From: CAZJDV01 sp964544865
GTDB lineage: Bacteria; Chloroflexota; Dehalococcoidia; Lucifugimonadales; CAJWER01
NCBI GenBank assembly: GCA_964544865.1
Contig: CAZJDV010000072.1
Span: 1 to 13,402, forward strand
Direction of reading: 5' to 3'
Length of the DNA: 13,402 nt
Part shown: positions 1 to 8,400 of the stretch, in pieces
Position numbering within the stretch: position 1 is the first letter of the stretch
Layout: the number at the start of each line of letters is the position of its first letter
Position numbers and translations under genes: made by a program
The notes under the pieces: model-generated
Seen by the model: only the letters and a program-made list of their open reading frames with translations
Database searches by the model: none
Told to the model about the DNA's origin: nothing

Positions 1-765
1 GACGATTCCGAGAAGACATTCCTGGGCCACACGGGACGATTCAACGGCGAGGACATCATCGATATAGTCGTACGGCAGCCTGCAACCGCGAAATTCATAT
101 GCAGGCACCTCTACAATTTCTTCGTGGCCGACGAGCCCCAAGTGCCTGCCTGGCAGGTTGTTCCTCCGCAAGACCCTGCGGCCATCGAGACGTTGACACG
201 GGCCTACATCGAGTCCGACGGGGAGATCGGCTCCGTCTTAAAGGCTCTGTTCAGCTCAGAGTTCTTCAAGCAGGCCCGTGGCAAGAAGGTCAAGAGCCCC
301 ACCGAGATCGTGGTGGGCGCCGCCAAGCTCGCGGGATTGCAAAGGTTCCCTGACCCCGGTCTGACGGAGCTCGGGGAGGCCGCCGCCGTGATGGGGCAAT
401 TCCTCTACAACGCCCCCACGGTCGAGGGATGGCACACCGGCAAGGAGTGGGTGGACGGCGGGACCCTTAACGAGCGGGTGAACTTCGCCGTCAACCTTAT
501 CGCCGATGCCACTCAACCGGGCATCCGGGAGATAATCGAGGGTGTCAGAGGGCGCGGCGGCCCGCTCTCGCCCGGTGAGTTCGTCGACCGGTGTCTCGAC
601 CAGGCCGGGGCGATGGAGGTGAGCGAGAGCACGCGCTCCGCCATGGTACACAGCGCAGAGTCCGCCGGAGAGCTTCGATTCGACGGGGAGACCGGCCAGG
701 CCGCCTCCAACGTCGTACAGATGCTCCAGCTTATCGTCTCATCGACGGAATACCAGTTCGCTTAA
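1..765 (+). CDS. DUF1800 protein, C-terminal part (5' end outside window), copy 1
   Basis: The reading frame is open from base 1 to the TAA at 763-765, giving 254 residues. It aligns from its first residue with residue 213 onward of the complete DUF1800 protein at 11417-12823, so about 212 N-terminal residues lie outside the window. An internal ATG at 124 is not the real start, because the homology runs on upstream of it. Visible family landmarks are KTFLGHTG near the edge, HLYNFFVADEP, KSPTEIV and VEGWHTGKEW. The function of DUF1800 (PF08811) is unknown; such genes commonly sit next to a DUF1501 gene, as here, 44 bases downstream. The C-terminal 80 residues differ most from the other copy. 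Family assignment is firm; role is not assigned. Confidence 0.9.
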   Translation, partial: DDSEKTFLGHTGRFNGEDIIDIVVRQPATAKFICRHLYNFFVADEPQVPAWQVVPPQDPAAIETLTRAYIESDGEIGSVLKALFSSEFFKQARGKKVKSPTEIVVGAAKLAGLQRFPDPGLTELGEAAAVMGQFLYNAPTVEGWHTGKEWVDGGTLNERVNFAVNLIADATQPGIREIIEGVRGRGGPLSPGEFVDRCLDQAGAMEVSESTRSAMVHSAESAGELRFDGETGQAASNVVQMLQLIVSSTEYQFA

Positions 766-794
766 CGGACATGGATGGCGGCGAATCGATTGTG

Positions 795-800
795 AGGAGG
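795..800 (+). promoter_or_regulatory. Ribosome binding site that supports the TTG start of DUF1501 copy 1
   Basis: AGGAGG lies 9 bases before TTG at 810-812. It supports a non-ATG start that a simple ATG search would miss. Confidence 0.75.
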
Positions 801-809
801 TGAAGGGCC

Positions 810-1940
810 TTGGCAGTGAACGGGAAACCACCGGTGCTGGTCGTCTTGCAGCTATCCGGGGGAAACGACTTCATGAACACGGTCATCCCCTACACGAACC
901 CTGTCTACCACGACGCCAGGGGGATCTTGAGCATCCCGGAGGAACAGGCCCTGCCCATCGACGACGCCCTGGGGTTCCACCCATCGATGGGACCGTTCAA
1001 GGAGCTTTACGACGAGGGCTCCGTGGCCATCGTCCAGGGCATCGGCTATCCCAACTCGAGCCGCTCCCACTTCAGAGCGATGGACATCATGCACACGTGC
1101 GAGCCGGACAAGGTCGGCATCGAGGGTTGGCTGGGACAGGTGACACGCGAGCTGGACCCTGAGGCAGAGAACGTCCTGACCACGGTAAACATCGGGCGGG
1201 GCCTTCCGCGGGCCCTGGCGTGTCCCGGCGTTCCGATAACCTCGGTCAGCGACCTGGACAGCTACGGCTTGATGTCTGGGATCGCCGCCGCACAGCGCGC
1301 TGAGGCCCTGGACCATTTCAAGATGATGTACGCCCCGGCCATAGGGACAGGTCCGGTCACGGACTACGTCGCGCGGACCGGGCTCGACGTGATCAAGGGC
1401 GCCGAGGTGCTCAAGAAGGCCCCGGAGTCCTACTCCTCCGACATCGAGTACGCCGACAACGCCGTCGCCCACAGTCTGCGGGACGTGGCGAGGATACATC
1501 TCGCGGACCTGGGCACCCGCATCTTCTACGCCCAACACGGCGGCTACGACACACATGCCATCCAGAACCCCACGCATCCCAGGCTTCTGGGGGAGCTGTC
1601 CAGAGCGGTAATGGACTTCTTCCAGGATCTCCGGGACCACGACGCCGGCGAAGAGGTGGTCATGCTGATCTTCACCGAGTTCGGCCGCCGCATCCGGGGC
1701 AACGGAAGCGGAACGGACCACGGCACCGGAGGAGGCGCCTTCATCGTCGGAAACCGTGTCGACGGCGGACTTTACAGTGAGTACCCCTCTCTGGAGCCGG
1801 ACCAGTGGCTCAATGGAGAGGACCTGAGGCACACCGTCGACTTTCGCGGAATCTATGGCACCGTGCTCGACCAGTGGATGGGCGTGGACGCAGCGCCCAT
1901 CGCAGGCGGCCAGTTCGAGCAGATACATCCCTTCCGATAG
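810..1940 (+). CDS. DUF1501 protein (alkaline-phosphatase-superfamily fold), copy 1
   Basis: 376 residues. The TTG start at 810 is chosen because AGGAGG at 795-800 lies 9 bases upstream; a GTG at 816 would be too far from it. The protein begins almost directly with the core strand and LQLSGGND (13-20), so there is no Tat or Sec signal peptide, although many DUF1501 (PF07394) proteins carry a Tat signal. Further landmarks are SRSHF (84-88), HGGYDTH (243-249), TEFGRR (289-294) and GTDHG (301-305). The family belongs to the alkaline phosphatase clan, in which a (S/T)DHG motif commonly supplies two metal ligands, so a metal-dependent hydrolase is plausible. No substrate can be inferred. It is a clear paralogue of the minus-strand gene at 10210-11358 along its whole length. 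It lies downstream of a DUF1800 gene and is probably co-transcribed with it. Confidence 0.93.
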   Translation: MAVNGKPPVLVVLQLSGGNDFMNTVIPYTNPVYHDARGILSIPEEQALPIDDALGFHPSMGPFKELYDEGSVAIVQGIGYPNSSRSHFRAMDIMHTCEPDKVGIEGWLGQVTRELDPEAENVLTTVNIGRGLPRALACPGVPITSVSDLDSYGLMSGIAAAQRAEALDHFKMMYAPAIGTGPVTDYVARTGLDVIKGAEVLKKAPESYSSDIEYADNAVAHSLRDVARIHLADLGTRIFYAQHGGYDTHAIQNPTHPRLLGELSRAVMDFFQDLRDHDAGEEVVMLIFTEFGRRIRGNGSGTDHGTGGGAFIVGNRVDGGLYSEYPSLEPDQWLNGEDLRHTVDFRGIYGTVLDQWMGVDAAPIAGGQFEQIHPFR

Positions 1941-1989
1941 AGATACACGCGAGACCGCTTCTTTTCGCAGGGTGCTAGACGAGAGCCGT

Positions 1990-2010
1990 GCAGTGGGCGT
2001 AGCCCATTGC
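1990..2010 (+). other. Stem-loop in the DUF1501-NHL spacer
   Basis: Bases 1990-1998 pair with 2002-2010 across a three-base loop (GTA): nine pairs, one of them G-T. It has no T tract of its own and stands directly before the second hairpin at 2018-2034. It may stabilise the 3' end of the DUF1501 mRNA or form part of a terminator array; this role is inferred from position only. Confidence 0.35.
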
Positions 2011-2017
2011 CGGGCGC

Positions 2018-2044
2018 GTGAGGGTGTCCCTCACACATATTTTT
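2018..2044 (+). terminator. Probable rho-independent terminator after DUF1501 copy 1
   Basis: GTGAGGG (2018-2024) pairs perfectly with CCCTCAC (2028-2034) over a TGT loop, and a run of five T (2040-2044) follows after five bases. The stem is short and the T run starts a little late, so partial termination or attenuation is as likely as a full stop. It lies 78 bases after the DUF1501 stop and 90 bases before the NHL gene, so it may uncouple the NHL gene from the first two genes. Confidence 0.45.
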
Positions 2045-2133
2045 CTCCTTTCGTGTTCGAGATGGCCGAGACGCACCAGGATTCCCGCAAACTATTTCTG
2101 AATACCGATACGCCGAGATCAAAGAGGTGAGGA

Positions 2134-3147
2134 ATGCCACGGCCTTACGCGCTGCTGCGAGCGGGGTTCCCATACGTCAAGACCATCGGGATGAGGCGGA
2201 TCACCAGCTATCCAATGCACGCGGTGGTCACGGCAGATGGGGCTATGTTCGTCCTGTGCCGGGGCGAGGGGACAGTGGACATCCGGAGGACAAACTGGGA
2301 CGACGAGGACCTGGGCACCATAAGCGGCAAGGGGACGGATGAAGGCAAGCTCACGTGGCCGGTCTCGATGGCCATGGACGGCCAGGAGAGACTATACGTT
2401 TCGGACGAGGCGTTGCACCGAATTACGATCTTCGATACCGGGGGCGAGTGCCTGGGGATCTGGGGTGAGAAGGGCTCGGGGAGCGGCCAGCTAGATCGTC
2501 CGTCGGGCATAGCCTTCGACGCCGATGGCGACCTGCTCGTCGTGGACACGCTCAACCACCGGGTGCAGAGGTTCACCAGCGACGGCGGGTTCCTTGCCGG
2601 CTGGGGCGCCTACGGCGAGGGCGAGGGCCAGCTCAACATGCCGTGGGGGATCTGCGTCGACGACCAGGGCGACGTGTACGTCGCTGACTGGCGCAACGAC
2701 CGGGTGCAGAAGTTCGCGCCCGACGGCCGCTTCATCCTCTCCATCGGCGGTCCGGGCGCCGGCGACGGCGAGTTCAACCGGCCCGCAGGCGTCGCAGCGG
2801 ACGCTGACGGAGACATCTACGTGGCCGACTGGGGAAACGACCGCGTGCAGCAGTTCGCGCCCGATGGACGATACGTGGACAAGTTCATCGGCGACGCGAC
2901 GCTGTCCGAGTCCGGCATCGCCTACCTCATGGCCAACGCGCGGCCGATGCGGTACCGGGAGATGTCGGTCCTCGAGCCCCAGAAGCGGCTTCGCAGACCC
3001 ACATCCGTCATTATGGACGGCCAGGGCAGGATGTTCATTACCGACTACGGCTCCTACCGGGTGCAGGTGTACCAGAAGCAGGCGTTCGCTCTGACCCCGG
3101 ACCAGATCGCCGCCGAGCCTCGGTCCCCTACACTCCAGACCACATAG
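2134..3147 (+). CDS. NHL-repeat beta-propeller protein, copy 1
   Basis: 337 residues. The ATG at 2134 is preceded by GAGG at 2124-2127 and GTGAGG at 2127-2132. Five clear NHL repeats, each with the pattern P.G(I/V)..D..G.(I/V)YV.D..N.RVQ.F, lie near residues 75-102, 122-149, 169-197, 217-244 and 288-313. A degenerate first blade near 27-50 would complete a six-bladed propeller. Between blades five and six there is an insertion of about 40 residues starting GDATLSESG (near 254), which the second copy also has. There is no signal peptide or membrane segment, so a cytoplasmic protein is expected. NHL propellers usually bind proteins, nucleic acid or small ligands, and some are lyases; no catalytic residues could be picked out here. 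It is the third gene of the left-hand cassette, separated from DUF1501 by 193 bases with hairpins. Confidence 0.9.
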   Translation: MPRPYALLRAGFPYVKTIGMRRITSYPMHAVVTADGAMFVLCRGEGTVDIRRTNWDDEDLGTISGKGTDEGKLTWPVSMAMDGQERLYVSDEALHRITIFDTGGECLGIWGEKGSGSGQLDRPSGIAFDADGDLLVVDTLNHRVQRFTSDGGFLAGWGAYGEGEGQLNMPWGICVDDQGDVYVADWRNDRVQKFAPDGRFILSIGGPGAGDGEFNRPAGVAADADGDIYVADWGNDRVQQFAPDGRYVDKFIGDATLSESGIAYLMANARPMRYREMSVLEPQKRLRRPTSVIMDGQGRMFITDYGSYRVQVYQKQAFALTPDQIAAEPRSPTLQTT

Positions 3148-3245
3148 GCCGCCGTCCCGTTTCACCGCCGACCCACATTCGTCCTTTCTCAGCCTCTTCA
3201 ACTTCGCTTATCGACGACGGCGGTAGCTAGCGAGATCACTCAGCT

Positions 3246-3752
3246 ATGCCAAACGAGTACAGGACGCGGCCGGCGGGCGCAGGAGACGATGCCTTTTTGA
3301 GGCACATGGTGCACGAGGCCGCCACCTGGCGTCCCGGGATTCAGAAGCCTCCAGAGGCAGCGGTGCTCATGGATGACCGCCTCTTGCGCTATGTCTCTGG
3401 CTGGGGGCGTCCTGGCGATGCGGGAATGATCGCCATGGATAAGGAGGGCCGGCGTGTTGGGGCCGCCTGGTTTCGTCTTTTCTCAATCGACCGGCCTGGA
3501 TACGGGTTCATTGAAGATTCCATACCCGAGGTCAGTGTGGCCGTACGGGACGATTGGCGAGGCCAGGGGATCGGCACCGCGCTTCTCACATCGTTGCTGC
3601 GGGAGGCGGCAACTGCTGGATTCCAAGCGCTGAGCTTGAGTGTGTCCGCAGACAATCCGGCGGTCCGTCTCTACAAGAGGCTGGGATTCGTGGAGGTCAA
3701 GCTAGAGGAAGGGTCTTGGACGATGCGCCATGACATGCGAGATTCGCAATGA
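3246..3752 (+). CDS. GNAT-family N-acetyltransferase
   Basis: 168 residues, a normal length for a single-domain GNAT enzyme that moves an acetyl group from acetyl-CoA to an amine. The protein opens with the typical YRTRPAGAGDDAFLR stretch, which supports the ATG at 3246 even though its ribosome site is weak. Motif A, the acetyl-CoA pyrophosphate loop, is RGQGIG at 105-110, following the strand EVSVAV (95-100). Motif B is N137..A..LYKRLGF (to 148). The acceptor substrate cannot be told from the sequence. It stands alone between the NHL gene (98 bases upstream) and the sox promoter (24 bases downstream). Third codon positions look somewhat less GC-biased than in the sox genes, judged by eye only, so it may be a recent neighbour rather than part of either system. 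Confidence 0.9.
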   Translation: MPNEYRTRPAGAGDDAFLRHMVHEAATWRPGIQKPPEAAVLMDDRLLRYVSGWGRPGDAGMIAMDKEGRRVGAAWFRLFSIDRPGYGFIEDSIPEVSVAVRDDWRGQGIGTALLTSLLREAATAGFQALSLSVSADNPAVRLYKRLGFVEVKLEEGSWTMRHDMRDSQ

Positions 3753-3775
3753 GCAATTACCTGAGAGTGAGACCA

Positions 3776-3804
3776 TTGACACCCTTTCAAAGCGCCCATA
3801 CCAT
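3776..3804 (+). promoter_or_regulatory. Sigma70-type promoter of the sox operon
   Basis: A perfect TTGACA (3776-3781) is separated by 17 bases from TACCAT (3799-3804), which matches four of six positions of TATAAT including the first two and last two. Transcription would start near 3811 and give a leader of about 78 bases before soxB. The site lies just past the acetyltransferase stop, so sox is probably transcribed on its own. No clear operator or riboswitch was recognised in the leader. Confidence 0.6.
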
Positions 3805-3878
3805 TGTCGTAGAAGACCATGCCTGATTTGGAATCGGCCGGTGCGACCCCGCTGGCACCCTGCCCGCGGCATCTCCTT

Positions 3879-3883
3879 AAGGA
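3879..3883 (+). promoter_or_regulatory. Ribosome binding site that fixes the soxB start
   Basis: AAGGA lies five bases before ATG 3889. The frame is open further upstream to an ATG at 3730, but that would overlap the acetyltransferase gene and add 53 residues that look unlike SoxB, so 3889 is preferred. Confidence 0.7.
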
Positions 3884-3888
3884 CACCG

Positions 3889-5136
3889 ATGAAGTACTCG
3901 CTATATAGCCTCGTCCGCAACGGCCTGAGCCATCACGAGAGGTGGCCCAGGGCATGGCGGAGCCCCGAGCCCAGACAGGAGTATGACGTGGTGATAGTCG
4001 GGGGGGGTGGCCACGGCCTGGCGACCGCCTACTATCTCGCGAAGGAACACGGCATCACCAACGTCGCCGTCCTCGAGAAGGACCGCGTCGGCGCGGGCAA
4101 CACCGGCAGGAACACGGAGGTCGTTCGCTCCAACTACCTGTGGGACGAGTCGGCGCACCTGTACGAGTTCTCGCTGAAACTGTGGCAGACCCTCAGCCAG
4201 GAGCTGAACTTTAACCTGATGTACACCAAGCGTGGCGTGCTCAGCCTGGGCCACAGCCTCCAGGAGATGAGGGACATCTCGCGTCGCGTGAACGCCAATA
4301 GGCTGAACGGCATCGACAGCGAGCTGCTCACGACGGACGACGTAACGAAGCTGGTGCCCATCTTGAACACCTCCCCCTCGGCCCGGTATCCGGTGCTGGG
4401 AGCGTCGCTCCAGCGGCGCGGCGGCACCGCCCGCCATGACGCCGTGACGTGGGGATTCGCCCGCGCCGTCGACGCGCGCGGGATCGACATCATCCAGAAC
4501 TGCGAGGTCACCGGCATCGGGCGCGACAACGGGCGTGTGACCGGTGTCGAGACGACCAGAGGCTTCATCAAAGCCGCGAAGGTGGCGGTGGCCGTCGCAG
4601 GCAATTCCGGCGTCCTGGCGGGCATGGCGGGCTTCCGGCTGCCCATCGAGAGCCACCCGTTGCAGGCATGGGTGTCCGAGCCAATCAAGCCGGTGCTGGA
4701 CACCGTGGTGATGTCCAACGCCGTCCACATGTACATCAGCCAGACCGCCCGAGGCGAGATTCTGTCGGGCGCCGGCATCGACTCCTACAACGGTTATGGA
4801 CAGCGGGGCAGCTTCTCGGTCCTGGAGCACGCCATCTCGGCCATCGTGGACCTGTTCCCCATATTCAGCCGGCTGCGGCTGATGCGCCAGTGGGGCGGCA
4901 CGGTGGATACGTGCCCCGACGCATGTCCCATCATCGGCAAGACACCGGTGGACGGGCTCTATTTCAACTGCGGGTGGGGGACCGGCGGTTACAAGGCCAC
5001 GCCGGGTTCAGGATGGGTCTACGCCTACACCATCGCCAACGACAGGCCCCATGCCCTCAACGCGCCTTTCTCTCTGGAACGCTTCGCGACCGGCCATCTC
5101 ATAGACGAGCACGGCGCGGCGGGCGTGGCCCATTGA
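3889..5136 (+). CDS. soxB: Sarcosine oxidase, beta subunit
   Basis: 415 residues, close to the usual SoxB length of about 405-420. This FAD/FMN subunit holds the site where sarcosine is oxidised. The dinucleotide-binding motif G-x-G-x-x-G is at 38-43 (GGGGHG) after strand YDVVIV. The stretch ARHDAVTWGFARA (181-193) contains His183, which corresponds to the histidine that carries covalent FMN in characterised enzymes (residue 173 there; the longer N-terminus here explains the shift). Other family signatures are HPLQAWVSEP, GAGIDSYNGYGQRG, WGGTVD, CGWGTGGYKATPG and the C-terminal GHLIDEHGAAGVAH. The C-terminus matches, as remembered, that of corynebacterial SoxB almost residue for residue. It is the first gene of the operon; soxD follows 37 bases later. 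Assignment is very secure at subunit level. Strict sarcosine specificity, as against another N-methylated amine, is assumed. Confidence 0.96.
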   Translation: MKYSLYSLVRNGLSHHERWPRAWRSPEPRQEYDVVIVGGGGHGLATAYYLAKEHGITNVAVLEKDRVGAGNTGRNTEVVRSNYLWDESAHLYEFSLKLWQTLSQELNFNLMYTKRGVLSLGHSLQEMRDISRRVNANRLNGIDSELLTTDDVTKLVPILNTSPSARYPVLGASLQRRGGTARHDAVTWGFARAVDARGIDIIQNCEVTGIGRDNGRVTGVETTRGFIKAAKVAVAVAGNSGVLAGMAGFRLPIESHPLQAWVSEPIKPVLDTVVMSNAVHMYISQTARGEILSGAGIDSYNGYGQRGSFSVLEHAISAIVDLFPIFSRLRLMRQWGGTVDTCPDACPIIGKTPVDGLYFNCGWGTGGYKATPGSGWVYAYTIANDRPHALNAPFSLERFATGHLIDEHGAAGVAH

Positions 5137-5173
5137 GGGCGCCGGGGCAAGTGCAGGCCGCCGGGGGTAGAAC

Positions 5174-5458
5174 ATGCTCCTGATCCGGTGTCCCTGGTGC
5201 GGTCCGCGGGACGAGACCGAGTTCGCATACGGAGGCGAGGCCCACATTGTTCGGCCACCGGAGCCCGAGGCCCTCTCTGACGCCGAGTGGGCCGACCACC
5301 TGTTCATGAGCAAGAACCCTCTGGGCCGCCACCGGGAGCAGTGGTGCCACACGGCCGGGTGCAGGCGGTGGTTCAACGCCCAGCGCGACACCGCCACCTA
5401 CGAATTCGACGCTGTCTACAGGGTCGGGGAGAGCCCGCCGGAAGACGGTGAGCTGTGA
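5174..5458 (+). CDS. soxD: Sarcosine oxidase, delta subunit
   Basis: 94 residues, typical for SoxD (PF04267), the small zinc-binding subunit of the heterotetramer. All four expected zinc ligands are visible: Cys6 and Cys9 in RCPWCG, and His59 and Cys63 in WCHTAGCRRWF. It also shows the family's DHLFMSKNPLGRHREQW stretch (41-57). A GGGGG run six bases before ATG 5174 can serve as ribosome site. The stop codon overlaps the GTG start of soxA (bases GTGA at 5455-5458), implying translational coupling. It is too short to be enzymatic alone; its role is structural in the SoxBDAG complex. Confidence 0.96.
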   Translation: MLLIRCPWCGPRDETEFAYGGEAHIVRPPEPEALSDAEWADHLFMSKNPLGRHREQWCHTAGCRRWFNAQRDTATYEFDAVYRVGESPPEDGEL

Positions 5459-8400
5459 ACCAGCCTTCTCGCCTATCCGAGGGCGGCCGCATCGACTGGT
5501 CCGCGCCGGTCGACTTCAGCTTTAATGGCCGCCGGTACCAGGGTTTCCGCGGCGACACGCTCGCCTCGGCGCTCCTGGCCAACGACGTTCATCTTGTCGC
5601 CCGCAGCTTCAAGTACCACAGACCCAGGGGGATTGTCGCCGCCGGCTCCGAGGAGCCAAACGCGCTGATACAGCTCGACGAGGGCGCGAGAACGGCCCCG
5701 AATCTCTTGGCCACACAGACGGAGCTCTACGACGGCCTCGTGGCGAAGAGCGTGAATTGCTGGCCCAGCGTCAATTTCGACCTTCGGGCGGCGACGGGCC
5801 TGTTCTCGCGGTTCCTTCCGCCGGGGTTCTATTACAAGACCTTCATGTGGCCTCAGATGCTCTGGCCCCTGTACGAGCGGCAGCTTCGCCGGGCCGGCGG
5901 CCACGGCGTATCGCCCGCCGAGCCCGACCCGGACCGGTACGAGAAGCACAACACCCACTGCGACGTGCTTGTCGTCGGGAGCGGACCGGCGGGTCTCGCG
6001 GCCGCACTGGAGGCGGGGCGGACCGGCGCCCGTGTCATCCTGGCGGACGAGCAGAGCGAGCTCGGCGGCAGCCTGCTGAGCAACCGCTCCACCATCGACG
6101 GCGCTCCGGCCATGGACTGGGCGGCGTCGGTGCTCGAAGAGCTCTCTGGGATGGATGAGGTCCGCCTGCTGCCCCGGGGCACAGTCGCGGGATACTATGA
6201 CCACAATTTTCTGACCATTCTGGAGAGAGTGATGGACCATCTCGGCCCGGCCGGGGGCGCGGCGCCGCGCCAGCGTCTGTGGCGAGTCCGCGCCGGGCAG
6301 GTCGTCCTGGCCACGGGCGCCATCGAACGCCCCCTGGTGTTCGCCAACAACGACCGGCCAGGGGTGATGCTGGCCTCCGCGGTATCCACTTACGTGAACC
6401 GCTACGCCGTGTCGCCGGGCGAACGCTCGGTGGTGTTCACCAACAACGATATCGGCTACCAGGCGGCGCTGGACCTTGTCTCCGCAGGGGGCACTGTGGC
6501 GACTGTGGTCGACGTTCGGCCGGAGACCGACGGCGAGCTGCCGCCGCGTGTCCGGCAGATTGGGATAGAGGTGCTCGCGGGCCACGCGGTCGTCGACGTA
6601 ACCGGTCACAAGCGCGTCCGGGGCGTCAGGATCAAGCGACTGGATGGGGCCGGGGTCGCCGACGGCAGGGTGCGGAAGCTCGACTGCGACCTTCTGGCCG
6701 TCTCGGGGGGCTGGAACCCTGCCGTACACCTCCACTCACAGTCGGGAGGCCGGCCCCGGTTCGACGAGAGCAGAGGCTGCTTCGTGCCGGGGCCTCCCGC
6801 GCAGGCGGAGCGGTCAGCGGGCTCGTGCGACGGCGCGTTCTCGCTGCACGAGTGCCTGGCGCAAGGGCTCTCCGCCGGGGCCGGCGCGGCCCACGCGGCT
6901 GGGTTTGGAGACGGCAAGCCAGCTTCGGATAATCCCTCGACGGACGATGTCCCAGAGGGGTCGCTACGTACGATGTGGCAGGTCCCTTCGCCCTGGTCCA
7001 GTGGACGCGGTCCCAAGGCTTTCGTAGACCTGCAAACGGATGCCACCACCGCCGACATCCTCGTCGCCGCCCGCGAGGGATACGACTCCATCGAGCACCT
7101 CAAGCGCTATACCACGGCGGGCATGGGCACGGACCAGGGGAAGCTCGGGAACGTCAACGTCATCGGCATACTGGCCCAGACGCTTGGGACCGAGGTCGCG
7201 TCGGTTGGCACCACCACGTTTCGGCCGCCCTACACACCCGTGACCTACGGCGCAATAGCGGGGCGTGACCTGGGCAGCCTATTCGACCCGGTCCGGAAGA
7301 CGGCCCTTCACGACTGGCACGAGGAGGTCGGGGCGCTCTTTGAGAACGTCGGGCAGTGGAAGCGGCCCTGGTACTACCCGCGCACTGGAGAGTCGATGGA
7401 CGAGGCCGTGGACCGCGAGTGCCTGGCCGTGCGGAACGGCGTCGGCATAGTCGACGCATCGACCCTGGGCAAGATCGACATAAAGGGCCCGGACGCCGCC
7501 AAATTCCTGAACCGGGTGTACATCAACGGTTTCGCCAAGTTAGCCGTCGGCCGGTGCCGCTACGGTTTCATGCTGGATGAGAACGGCATGATCATGGACG
7601 ACGGCGTCACCGCCCGCCTAAGCCGGCAGCACTACCTGATGCATACGACCACCTCGGGGGCCGCTCTCGTGATGGCCTGGCTCGAGCGTTGGCTCCAGAC
7701 CGAGTGGCCGGAGCTGAAGGTCTATATGACCTCGGTGACCGATCACTGGGCCACGGTTTCCCTCAACGGACCCCATAGCCGCACGTTGCTTGCCCGGTTG
7801 TGCGACGACGTGGACCTCTCCAACGATGCGTTCCGGTTCATGTCTGTGCGGGAGGGCACTGTCCTGGGCCTGCCGGTGAGGATATTCCGGGTAAGCTTCG
7901 CCGGTGAACTTTCCTATGAGATCAACGTGAACGCCAACTACGGCCGGGTCGTATGGGAGGCGGCCATGAGCGCCGGCGAGGACCTGGGCGTCACCCCCTA
8001 CGGGACCGAGGCCATGCACCTGCTACGGGCAGAGAAGGGCTACGTCATCGTGGGCCAGGATAGCGACGGCTCATTGACGCCCGACGACCTGGGTGTGGGC
8101 GGGATGGTGTCCAGGTGCAAGGACTTCCTGGGCAAGCGCTCCCTGTCACGGGAGTACACCGCCCGCGCGGGCAGGAAGCAGCTAGTCGGACTGCTCACCG
8201 AGGAGCCGTCGGAGGTGCTACCCGAGGGCGGCCAGATCGTAGAGGGGGATGCGTCCGGTATGACCATGCCGATGTTGGGCCACGTCACATCAAGCTACCT
8301 CAGCGCCAAGCTGAGGCGCTCGATAGCCTTTGCCGTGTTGAAGGACGGGCGCCGGCGCACCGGCGACGCCGTCTACGTCCCGCTGGCCGACGGCCGTAGG

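Noticed and set aside
852..1928. Long open frame antisense to DUF1501 copy 1 (358 codons, minus)
   Set aside because: It is a mirror frame of a GC-rich gene. No ribosome site and no family features were seen, and the plus-strand product is a clear DUF1501 protein.
3149..3226. Inverted repeat CCGCCGTC / GACGGCGG around the NHL-acetyltransferase spacer
   Set aside because: Eight bases with a loop of about 60 bases and no T tract; easily expected by chance in GC-rich DNA.
3753..3888. Riboswitch in the soxB leader (a CTGAGA-like TPP box at about 3761, or a glycine riboswitch)
   Set aside because: Only an isolated CTGAGA is present, upstream of the predicted transcript start. The other conserved TPP or glycine aptamer segments were not found.
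3901..4830. Open frame antisense to soxB (309 codons, minus)
   Set aside because: Shadow of soxB; no start signal and no recognisable motif.
5473..6735. Long open frame antisense to soxA (420 codons, minus)
   Set aside because: The plus strand encodes an unambiguous SoxA. The antisense product has shadow-type composition rich in Arg, Ala, Val and His.
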